Source of the DNA: Pararhodobacter sp. SW119
Lineage (GTDB): Bacteria; Pseudomonadota; Alphaproteobacteria; Rhodobacterales; Rhodobacteraceae
NCBI RefSeq assembly: GCF_017811755.1
Contig: NZ_JADDJF010000011.1
Coordinates: 35,971-99,970, forward strand
DNA: 64,000 nt
Direction: 5' to 3'
Below the pieces are notes generated by a model. It did not search any database. It was not told the origin of the DNA and saw nothing but the letters and a program-made list of their open reading frames with translations. The translations under genes were made by a program, and so were the position numbers. Below are positions 42,546 through 49,432 of the stretch, piece after piece. Positions within the stretch are counted from its first letter, which is position 1; each line of letters begins with the position of its first letter.

Positions 42546-43342
42546 GCCTGCTGGAGTTGAAGAACGTCACCCTGAAGTTCGGCGGGGTCACCGCGGTCGA
42601 CAACCTGACGATGGAACTGCGCGAGGGCGAGGTCTTCGCCTTGGTCGGGCCGAACGGCGCCGGCAAGTCCACCGTCTTCAACATGATCTCGCGCTTCTAC
42701 ACCCCGGCCTCGGGCTCGATCAGCTTCGACGGCCAGGACCTGTTGCGCGTACGATCCCACGACGTGCCGCGCCTGGGCGTCGCGCGCACCTTCCAGAACA
42801 TCGAGCTGTTCGACCGCGCCACGGTCCTCCAGAACCTGCTGATCGGCCGGCACCGCCACCGGCGCACGACGCTGATCGAGGAGATGTTCTTCGTCGGCCG
42901 CGCGTGGGGCGAGGAGCGCGCCCATCGCCACGCGGTTGAGGAGGTGATCGAGTTCCTCGACCTGCAGCCTTACCGCGACAAGTTCATCGCCGGCCTGCCC
43001 TACGGGGTGCGCAAGGTCGTCGAACTGGCGCGCGCGCTGGCCACGAAGCCGCGGCTGCTGCTTCTGGACGAGCCCGCCTCGGGCCTGTCGGTCGAGGAGA
43101 CGCAGGACATGCGCTGGTGGATCGAGGATATCCGCCGCCAGATGGGCATCACCGTCCTGATGGTCGAGCATGACATGGGGCTGGTCGGCAAGGTCTCGGA
43201 CCGGGTGCTGGCGCTGGATGGCGGCAAGAAGCTGGCCGAGGGCACGCCGGCCGAAGTGCAGGCGCATCCCGAGGTCATCGCCGCCTACCTGGGAACCGGC
43301 GCGATCTCTAAGACGGCGAGCGCGACGGGGGAACGGGTATGA
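42542..43342 (+). CDS. livG: Branched-chain amino acid-type ABC transporter ATPase LivG
   Basis: First ATPase subunit, 266 aa. Walker A is VGPNGAGKSTVFNMI, the Q-loop region VARTFQNIELFDRATVLQNL is LivG-specific, and the signature is the LivG variant LPYGVRKVVELARAL instead of LSGGQ. Walker B is LLLLDEPASGL and the switch His is in VLMVEHDMGLV. It overlaps livM by 4 nt. A 106-bp gap containing a repeat element separates it from livF, unusual within an otherwise compact operon. Confidence 0.94.
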   Translation: MSLLELKNVTLKFGGVTAVDNLTMELREGEVFALVGPNGAGKSTVFNMISRFYTPASGSISFDGQDLLRVRSHDVPRLGVARTFQNIELFDRATVLQNLLIGRHRHRRTTLIEEMFFVGRAWGEERAHRHAVEEVIEFLDLQPYRDKFIAGLPYGVRKVVELARALATKPRLLLLDEPASGLSVEETQDMRWWIEDIRRQMGITVLMVEHDMGLVGKVSDRVLALDGGKKLAEGTPAEVQAHPEVIAAYLGTGAISKTASATGERV

Positions 43343-43394
43343 CGGTCGCGGCCCCATTGCGGCGGCATCGGGCCGCGGATGCGGCGGAACCGCC

Positions 43395-43475
43395 GGGCGC
43401 ACAAATTTGTGCGCCCCGGCAAGTAATTGGGAAATATGGGCGTTTTCGATGCCGTTAACCACAGCGAAACCTTTG
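43395..43475 (-). repeat. Class I box-palindrome element, copy D, inside the liv operon
   Basis: A 22-bp perfect palindrome (43395-43416, centre GCACAAATTTGTGC) lies 49 nt from a box GTTAACCACAGCGAAA at 43454-43469. Homology with other copies continues to CCTTTGTCCGAAGCC. The box is inside the first codons of livF. This is the only copy within an operon. Confidence 0.8.
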
Positions 43476-44264
43476 TCCGAAGCCGGTGACCAGACGCAGG
43501 CGCTTCTGGAAATCCGCAACCTCGAGACCTTCTACGGGCCGATCATGGCGATCCGCGGCGTCTCGCTCGACGTGCCGGAGGGCAAGGTGGTCACCGTCCT
43601 CGGCGCCAACGGGGCGGGCAAGACGACGCTTCTGAAAACCATCTCGGGGATCATGGACCCTGAAAAGGGCCGCATCGTCTTCGACGGGCACGAGATCCAG
43701 GGCCGCGAGCCGCACCAGATCGTGCGCCGGGGGATCGTCCAGGTGCCCGAGGGGCGCGAGGTCTTCCCGCTGCTGACGGTGGACGAGAACCTGAGCCTCG
43801 GCGCCTACACCAAATCCAACCGGGCCGAGATCGCCCAAGCGCGCGAGCTTGTCTTCTCCTACTTCCCGATCCTGGCCGAACGCCGCCAGCAGGAGGCCGG
43901 CACGCTGTCCGGGGGGCAGCAGCAGATGCTGGCGATCGGGCGCGGGCTGATGCTGAAGCCGCGGATCATGCTTCTGGACGAGCCTTCGCTCGGCCTCTCG
44001 CCGCTGCTGACGCAGGAGATCTTCGAGATCCTGCGGCGCCTGAACCAGGAAGCGGGCATGACCATGCTGGTGGTCGAGCAGAACGCGGCCGTCGCGCTCG
44101 ACCTGGCCAATCATGGCTACGTCATGGAACTGGGCCGCATCGTGATGTCCGACACCGCCGAACGGCTGGCCGCGTCCGAAGATATCCAGCGCTTCTACCT
44201 GGGCCACGCCAACGAGGGCGCGCGCGGTGAACGGCGCTGGAAGAAGCGCAAGACATGGCGGTAG
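43449..44264 (+). CDS. livF: Branched-chain amino acid-type ABC transporter ATPase LivF
   Basis: Second ATPase subunit, 271 aa. Walker A is LGANGAGKTTLLKTI, the signature LSGGQQQMLAIGRGL, Walker B IMLLDEPSLGLSP, and the switch VVEQNAAVALDLA. The LivF-specific VQVPEGREVFPLLTVDENL is present. The first 14 codons (MPLTTAKPLSEAGD) are encoded by the repeat element that precedes the gene, and the ATG has no good ribosome site. A TTG eight codons later is an alternative. Homology to LivF starts at ALLEIRNLETFYG. Confidence 0.9.
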   Translation: MPLTTAKPLSEAGDQTQALLEIRNLETFYGPIMAIRGVSLDVPEGKVVTVLGANGAGKTTLLKTISGIMDPEKGRIVFDGHEIQGREPHQIVRRGIVQVPEGREVFPLLTVDENLSLGAYTKSNRAEIAQARELVFSYFPILAERRQQEAGTLSGGQQQMLAIGRGLMLKPRIMLLDEPSLGLSPLLTQEIFEILRRLNQEAGMTMLVVEQNAAVALDLANHGYVMELGRIVMSDTAERLAASEDIQRFYLGHANEGARGERRWKKRKTWR

Positions 44265-44277
44265 GCGGAGGACGGCC

Positions 44278-46137
44278 ATGATGCAGGAGATCACCCTCAA
44301 GGGCGTGCGCGTGAACGCGAAGCCGGGGCAGCGGCCCGTCCATATCGACGGCCACAGGACGCTGCCGGCCCTGCTGCGCGCCCGCTGCCGCGAGAACGCC
44401 ACGGCGACCGCGCACCGCGAAAAGCACCTGGGGATCTGGCAGAGTTTTTCCTGGACCGATTACCTGACCAACGTGCGCCATATCGGCATGGGGCTGCGCG
44501 CGCTCGGCCTGCGCCGGGGCGACGTGGTGTCGATCCTGTCCGAGGACAACAAGGAATGGATGTATTGCGACATGGCGGCGCAATGCATGGGCGCGGTCTC
44601 GTCCGGCGTCTACACCACCGACAGCGCCCGCCAGCTGGCGTTTCTGGTCAACGACTCGCAGACGCGGTTCCTGTTCATCGAGAACGAGGAGCAACTCGAC
44701 AAGTTCCTCGAGGTCGAGGCGCAGATGCCGTCGCTGGAGAAGGTCATCATCTTCGACCCCGAGGGGCTGCACGTCTTCGAACACCCGAAATGCCTGTTCC
44801 TGGCCGATCTGCTGGAACTGGGGCGCGCGCAGGACGACCCCGCCGCCTTCGACGCCGAGATCGACAAGACCCTGCCCGAGGATCTGGCGGTGCTGATCTA
44901 CACCTCGGGCACGACGGGCGATCCGAAGGGTGTGATGCTGACGCAGGAGAACATCGTTGCCGGGATGGAGGCGGGCCTCTACAGCCTGCCCTTCCAGAAG
45001 GGGTCCGAGCAACTCTGCTTCCTGCCGCTCTGCCATATCCTCGAACGGCTCGTCTCGCTCTACATCCCGCTGATCGTGTCCTCGACGGTGAATTTCGCCG
45101 AAAGCCCGGAAACCGTCTTCGACAACATCCGCGAGGTGTCGCCGCACGGCTTCGTCGCGGTGCCGCGCGTCTGGGAAAAGATCTATTCGCGCGTGCTGAT
45201 CCTGGCGCAGGAGGCGACGCCGATCGGCCGCTGGGCCTTTGGCCAGGCGATCCGCGCCGGAGAGGCCCGCGCCGCCCATACGCTGGCGGGAAAACCCGTG
45301 CCCGCGAGTGTGGCCGCGCGCTACTGGGTCTGGGACCAGATGGTGCTGAAGAACCTGCGCCGCCTGCTGGGGATGGACCGCCTGGCGCAGGGGCTGACCG
45401 GCGCCGCGCCGATCTCGCCCGGGTTGCTGCGCTGGTATCACGCCATAGGCGTGCCGCTTTTCGAGGGCTTCGGTATGTCCGAAACCGCCGGCGTCGCCAC
45501 CGTCAACCTGCCCGAGGCGAACAGCGTCGGCTCGGTCGGGCGCGCGGTGCCCGGCGTCCAGATGCGCATCGGCCAGAATGACGAGATCCAGATCAAGGGG
45601 CTGAACGTCTTCAAGGGGTATCTGGGCAAGCCCGACAAGACCGCCGAGACCCTCACCGAGGATGGCTGGCTGAAGACCGGCGATGTCGGCCGGATCGACG
45701 ACGGCTACCTGACCATCACCGGGCGGATGAAGGACATCATCATCACCGCCGGCGGCAAGAACATCACTCCCGCCGAGATCGAGAGCCGGCTGAAGTTCAG
45801 CCACTACATTTCGGACGCTGTGATCATCGGCGACCGGCGCAAGTACCTGACGGCGCTGATCATGATCGACCAGGAGAATGTCGAGAAGTTCGCGCAGGAC
45901 AAGAAGGTGCCGTTCTCGGACTTCCGCTCGCTCTGCCGCGCGCCCGAGATCGTGGATCTGATCAAGCGCGAGGTCGACACCGTCAACGCCGAATTCGCGC
46001 GGGTCGAGCAGATCAAGGACTTCCGCCTGATCGACGTCCTGCTGACCGCCGAGGACGAGGAACTGACCGCCACGATGAAACTCAAGCGCGCGACGGTCGA
46101 AAATCGCCACAAGGCGTTGATCGATGATATGTATTAG
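44278..46137 (+). CDS. AMP-binding long-chain-type acyl-CoA synthetase within the liv operon
   Basis: The 619-aa adenylate-forming enzyme activates a carboxylic acid to its CoA thioester. Motifs are LAVLIYTSGTTGDPKGVMLT (P-loop), FEGFGMSETAGVATVNLPE, GWLKTGDVGRIDDGYLTITG and the hinge and lysine region RMKDIIITAGGKNITPAEIE. Architecture and length match the FadD15/FACL type. GGAGGA precedes the ATG, 14 bp after livF. Its place between the ATPase and binding-protein genes suggests that the imported compound is an organic acid activated on entry; the identity is unknown. Confidence 0.9.
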   Translation: MMQEITLKGVRVNAKPGQRPVHIDGHRTLPALLRARCRENATATAHREKHLGIWQSFSWTDYLTNVRHIGMGLRALGLRRGDVVSILSEDNKEWMYCDMAAQCMGAVSSGVYTTDSARQLAFLVNDSQTRFLFIENEEQLDKFLEVEAQMPSLEKVIIFDPEGLHVFEHPKCLFLADLLELGRAQDDPAAFDAEIDKTLPEDLAVLIYTSGTTGDPKGVMLTQENIVAGMEAGLYSLPFQKGSEQLCFLPLCHILERLVSLYIPLIVSSTVNFAESPETVFDNIREVSPHGFVAVPRVWEKIYSRVLILAQEATPIGRWAFGQAIRAGEARAAHTLAGKPVPASVAARYWVWDQMVLKNLRRLLGMDRLAQGLTGAAPISPGLLRWYHAIGVPLFEGFGMSETAGVATVNLPEANSVGSVGRAVPGVQMRIGQNDEIQIKGLNVFKGYLGKPDKTAETLTEDGWLKTGDVGRIDDGYLTITGRMKDIIITAGGKNITPAEIESRLKFSHYISDAVIIGDRRKYLTALIMIDQENVEKFAQDKKVPFSDFRSLCRAPEIVDLIKREVDTVNAEFARVEQIKDFRLIDVLLTAEDEELTATMKLKRATVENRHKALIDDMY

Positions 46138-46171
46138 TCTGGGCCGACTGGCCCGTTTTGGGGAGGAAACC

Positions 46172-47329
46172 ATGCAGCACTTCAAGACCCTGATGACCGC
46201 GACGGCGCTCGCGGCACTTGCGACGGGGGCGGCGGCGCAGACCCGCGGCGTCACCGACAGCGAAATCCGCATCGGCGGCGCGCACGACCTGTCGGGCGTC
46301 TTCGCGGCCGTGTCGACACCGGCGGTCAACGGCGCCAACCTCTATATCGACGCGGTCAACGCCAACGGCGGCGTCCACGGCCGGCAGATCCGCTACATCG
46401 TCGAGGATCACGGCTACCAGTTGCCGCGCGCCACGCAGGCCTTCAACAAGCTGATCGAGCGCGACCAGGTCTTTGCCATGCTGCTCAACCTGGGCACGCC
46501 GCACAACCTGGCGCATTACCCGCTGATGGAGCGGAGGGAGGTGCCCAACATCAACCCGCTGACCGCCGCCCGCGCCATCCTGCCCGAGCCGCCGGGGATG
46601 AACTTCACGGCCTTCTCCAGCTACTATGACCAGATGCAGGCCGGGATCGAATACCTGCACAACGAATCCGGCGCGACCAACGTCTGCGCGATGTACCTGC
46701 CGACCGATTTCGGCGAGGAGATCGCGCAGGGCTCCCGCGACGCCGCCGAGCGGCTGGGCCTCGAGTTCGTCGCGGAAACGACCCATCGCCCGGACGAGCA
46801 GGACTTCGTCGGGGCGCTGACCCGGCTGCGCTCCGAAGGGTGCCAGATCGTCACCCAGGCGCTGGGTGTGCGGGCCGGCATCACCGTGGTCGGCACCGCC
46901 AAGCGGCTGGGCTGGGACGACGTGATGTTCCTGACCTCCTCGGCGGGCTTTCTGGAAGCCGTGGCGCAGGTGCCGGGCGGGGTGACCGACGGGCTCTATG
47001 CCGCCGCGGGCTGGGTCGACCTCGTCTCGCGCGCCGGCGATCCCGAGGTGGACGAGTTCATGGCCGCCTACGAGGAACAGTTCGGCCACCCTGCCGGCGG
47101 CTTTGCGATGCTGGGCTACACCGCCGCGCGCCAGTTGGTCATGGCGCTGGAGGCCGCAGGGCCGGACCTGACCCTCGAAGCGTTCATGGATGGGATGCAT
47201 TCCATCGACTACATGGACGATCTTCTGGACGTGCAGATCAGCTACAGCGAGGATGATCACCAGGGCGGCAACGACATCACCATCTCGGTGGTCGAGGAGG
47301 GCGTCTGGAAGCTGCTCGAGCGGCTCTGA
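46172..47329 (+). CDS. LivK-type periplasmic substrate-binding protein
   Basis: The 385-aa protein has a signal peptide (MQHFKTLMTATALAALATGA, cleavage after GAAA). A type I periplasmic-binding fold follows, with EIRIGGAHDLSGVFAAVSTP, AVNANGGVHGRQIRYIVEDH and, later, FMAAYEEQFGHPAGGFAMLG. It is the last gene of the liv unit and has GGGAGGAAAC before the ATG. The protein belongs to the broad family that also binds amides, urea and aromatic acids, so branched-chain amino acids are not assured. Confidence 0.9.
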   Translation: MQHFKTLMTATALAALATGAAAQTRGVTDSEIRIGGAHDLSGVFAAVSTPAVNGANLYIDAVNANGGVHGRQIRYIVEDHGYQLPRATQAFNKLIERDQVFAMLLNLGTPHNLAHYPLMERREVPNINPLTAARAILPEPPGMNFTAFSSYYDQMQAGIEYLHNESGATNVCAMYLPTDFGEEIAQGSRDAAERLGLEFVAETTHRPDEQDFVGALTRLRSEGCQIVTQALGVRAGITVVGTAKRLGWDDVMFLTSSAGFLEAVAQVPGGVTDGLYAAAGWVDLVSRAGDPEVDEFMAAYEEQFGHPAGGFAMLGYTAARQLVMALEAAGPDLTLEAFMDGMHSIDYMDDLLDVQISYSEDDHQGGNDITISVVEEGVWKLLERL

Positions 47330-47350
47330 GCCTTCGCGAAACGACCATGC

Positions 47351-47375
47351 GGGGCCGCGTTTGCGGCCCCGTTTT
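47351..47375 (+). terminator. Rho-independent terminator of the liv operon
   Basis: Stem GGGGCCGC with a GTTT loop and GCGGCCCC, followed by GTTTT, 21 bp after the binding-protein stop. Confidence 0.85.
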
Positions 47376-47556
47376 CGTGAGCGGTTGGCACGAAATCGTG
47401 ACTGGACCCAAGGCAGGATTGCGGCTTAGCCGCGGCGCGCTTTTCGTCAAGACCCCCCGGGCGGGCTTTATTTGGCCCGGGCCGGTCATCCGCAACGGCT
47501 GCGGCGCGTATTCCCCCTCGTTGCCTCAATGGAGAGGCGGATAAAGGGAGACTTTC

Positions 47557-48030
47557 ATGTTTCGCAAGACACTCGTTGCCACCAGCCTCGTTGCCCTGAT
47601 GAGCGTACCGGCGCTGGCCGACAACCACGGCGCTGACATCGTTGATACCGCGGTCGCCGCGGGCAACTTCACCACCCTCGTCGCCGCGATCGAGGCCGCC
47701 GGCCTGGTCGAGACGCTGAAGGGCGAAGGTCCTTTCACCGTCTTCGCGCCGACCGATGAGGCCTTCGCGGCCCTGCCGGAAGGTACCGTCGAAGGTCTGC
47801 TGAACGACATTCCGACGCTGACCTCGATCCTGACCTACCACGTCGTACCCGGCGCGGTGATGTCGACCGACCTGTCGGACGGCATGATGGCGGAAACCGT
47901 CAACGGCCAGTCGGTCACCATCACCATCGGTGACGGCGTGCAGGTCGACGGCGCCAACGTGACGACGGCGGATATCGAAGCGACGAATGGCGTGATCCAC
48001 GTCATCGACGCGGTGATCATGCCCGAGTGA
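47557..48030 (+). CDS. Secreted fasciclin (FAS1) domain protein
   Basis: The 157-aa protein has a signal peptide ([21 protein letters not shown]) and a single FAS1 domain. It shows both conserved boxes: H1 in [20 protein letters not shown], and the second in [12 protein letters not shown] with the closing [20 protein letters not shown]1 domains mediate adhesion; single-domain bacterial versions are common in the periplasm. A GGGAG ribosome site is present. A truncated copy of the same domain follows at once. Confidence 0.93.
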   Translation: MFRKTLVATSLVALMSVPALADNHGADIVDTAVAAGNFTTLVAAIEAAGLVETLKGEGPFTVFAPTDEAFAALPEGTVEGLLNDIPTLTSILTYHVVPGAVMSTDLSDGMMAETVNGQSVTITIGDGVQVDGANVTTADIEATNGVIHVIDAVIMPE

Positions 48031-48039
48031 CACCAGATG

Positions 48040-48064
48040 TGCCGCCGCGACCTTCGCGGCGGCA
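48040..48064. terminator. Hairpin after the fasciclin gene
   Basis: An 11-bp stem TGCCGCCGCGA with CCT loop begins 9 bp after the stop codon. It lacks a T-run, so termination strength is uncertain. Confidence 0.5.
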
Positions 48065-48080
48065 CGTTCCTGCCGTCTGA

Positions 48081-48338
48081 CCAAGAGACCTGCTACAGCC
48101 CGAGAACCGCGAGGCGCTGGTCGATATCCTGACCTGTCACGTCGTGCCCGGCATCATCCGGGCCGAGCGCGTGGTCGGCCAGCGCGGGCGCATCGCGATG
48201 GTCGACGGCGACTTCATCCACGTCAACGGTACCAGCGGCAGCGCGCGGATCGACCGCGCGGCCACCGTGACCGCGCCCGATATCGCCGCGTCGAACGGAC
48301 TGATCCACGTGATCGACCGGGTCCTGCTGCCCATCTGA
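48081..48338 (+). pseudogene. Truncated fasciclin domain remnant
   Basis: An open stretch beginning right after an in-frame TGA reads LLQPENREALVDILTCHVVP, then GRIAMVDGDFIHVNG and ends TAPDIAASNGLIHVIDRVLL-PI. This is the C-terminal half of a FAS1 domain and aligns with the intact upstream gene from [10 protein letters not shown] onward. The N-terminal half and signal peptide are missing, and there is no ATG with a ribosome site, only a GTG in the middle of the domain. It looks like a decayed tandem duplicate that has diverged considerably. Confidence 0.75.
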
Positions 48339-48356
48339 TGCCCACCCGGTCGCCGC

Positions 48357-48393
48357 AAAGGCCCCGCCGACTCCCTCCCCGGCGGGGCCTTTT
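48357..48393 (+). terminator. Rho-independent terminator after the fasciclin remnant
   Basis: Stem AAGGCCCCGCCG pairs with CGGCGGGGCCTT and runs into TTTT. It persists although the gene before it is broken. Confidence 0.85.
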
Positions 48394-48423
48394 CATGCTT
48401 GGTGCCGCCGCGCGTCGGGTCCC

Positions 48424-48496
48424 GCGTCCGCATGCGGACGCTCGGGCAAGGCGCTGAAAACGCTCGAATAATCGGCCGCGTTTACCACAACGAAAG
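48424..48496 (-). repeat. Class I box-palindrome element, copy E
   Basis: The 18-bp perfect palindrome GCGTCCGCATGCGGACGC (48424-48441) lies 48 nt from a box GTTTACCACAACGAAAG (48480-48496). The spacer on the minus strand includes CGTTTTCAGCGCCTTGCC. It is arranged back to back with copy F. Confidence 0.8.
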
Positions 48497-48544
48497 TTTC
48501 GTTGCGGTCAGCGGCCGGCCAGCGAACGGTCCGCGCAACAAACC

Positions 48545-48615
48545 TTTCGTTGCGGTTAAGCCGAAAAATTTCCCGTTTTGGATCAAAGCGTCGCGCCGAT
48601 GCTCAAGCTTGAGCA
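48545..48615 (+). repeat. Class I box-palindrome element, copy F
   Basis: Box TTTCGTTGCGGTTAAG (48545-48560) is followed after 48 nt by the centre of the 16-bp palindrome TGCTCAAGCTTGAGCA (48600-48615). The spacer contains GAAAAATTTCCCGTTTTGGA. An additional box copy, TTTCGTTGCGGTCAG, lies at 48497-48511 between copies E and F. Confidence 0.8.
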
Positions 48616-48630
48616 CGGGGCGGCGTCCGG

Positions 48631-49431
48631 TCAGATGTCGTCGAAGCTGCCGCCGCGCCCGTGACCGGCGGCGAAGCGACCGGCGCCGGCGACCCCCTCG
48701 GCCAGCGCGGTCCGGACGCTGGCCCATTCCCGACGCAGCCGCCGCGCCATTTCCTCGGGCGCGAGCCGGGCCGAGAGGTGGTCGGCGCGCAGGCAGGCCT
48801 GCGGGAAGCGCGTCAGGCTTTCGGCCAGCGCCAGTGCGGCGTCGCGCGCCGCGCCCGGCGCGACGACCCGGTCGGCAAGCCCGATGGCCAGCGCTTCATC
48901 GGCCGCCACCGGCCGGCCGGTCAGGATCAGGTCGTTCGCGCGACCCTGCCCCAGGACCATCGGCAAGCGGACGGTCCCGCCATCGATCAGCGGCACGCCC
49001 CAGCGCCGGCAGAAGACGCCCAGCTGCGCATCCGCCGCCACCACCCGCAGGTCGCACCAGAGCGCGAGTTCCAGCCCCCCGGCCACCGCCGGCCCCTCGA
49101 TCGCGGCGATCACCGGCTTCGACAGCATCAGCCGCGCCGGCCCCATCGGGCTGGCAAGCGGCTGGCCGATGGGGTCGCGCCAGCCCTCGGGGATGTCGAG
49201 GCCCGCGATCCAGTCCTCGGCGGCGCCGGTCGCGGCGGCCTTCAGATCGAAGCCGGCGCAGAACGCCCCCTCCGCCCCGGTCAGAACCGCAACGTCGACG
49301 TCCGGATTGGCCTCGAATTCCAGCACCGCCTCGTAGAGCCAATGCGCCAGCGCCGGATCGACCGCGTTGCGCGCCGCCGGCCGGTCGAGCGTGATCACGC
49401 GGACCCGTCCCAGCGTTTCGAGGCGCAGCAT
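48631..49431 (-). CDS. Enoyl-CoA hydratase/isomerase family protein
   Basis: A 266-aa crotonase-fold protein. CoA-binding and oxyanion-hole motifs are TGAEGAFCAGFDLKAAATG and IEGPAVAGGLELALWCDLRV. The loop with FCRRWGVPLIDGGTVRLP replaces the FxxxGLxP-Glu pattern of true hydratases, so the acid/base residues differ and the reaction may be another crotonase type. The gene lies 1 bp downstream of dnaE on the same strand, which suggests co-transcription without functional link. Confidence 0.85.
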   Translation of the reverse strand: MLRLETLGRVRVITLDRPAARNAVDPALAHWLYEAVLEFEANPDVDVAVLTGAEGAFCAGFDLKAAATGAAEDWIAGLDIPEGWRDPIGQPLASPMGPARLMLSKPVIAAIEGPAVAGGLELALWCDLRVVAADAQLGVFCRRWGVPLIDGGTVRLPMVLGQGRANDLILTGRPVAADEALAIGLADRVVAPGAARDAALALAESLTRFPQACLRADHLSARLAPEEMARRLRREWASVRTALAEGVAGAGRFAAGHGRGGSFDDI

Positions 49432-49432
49432 G

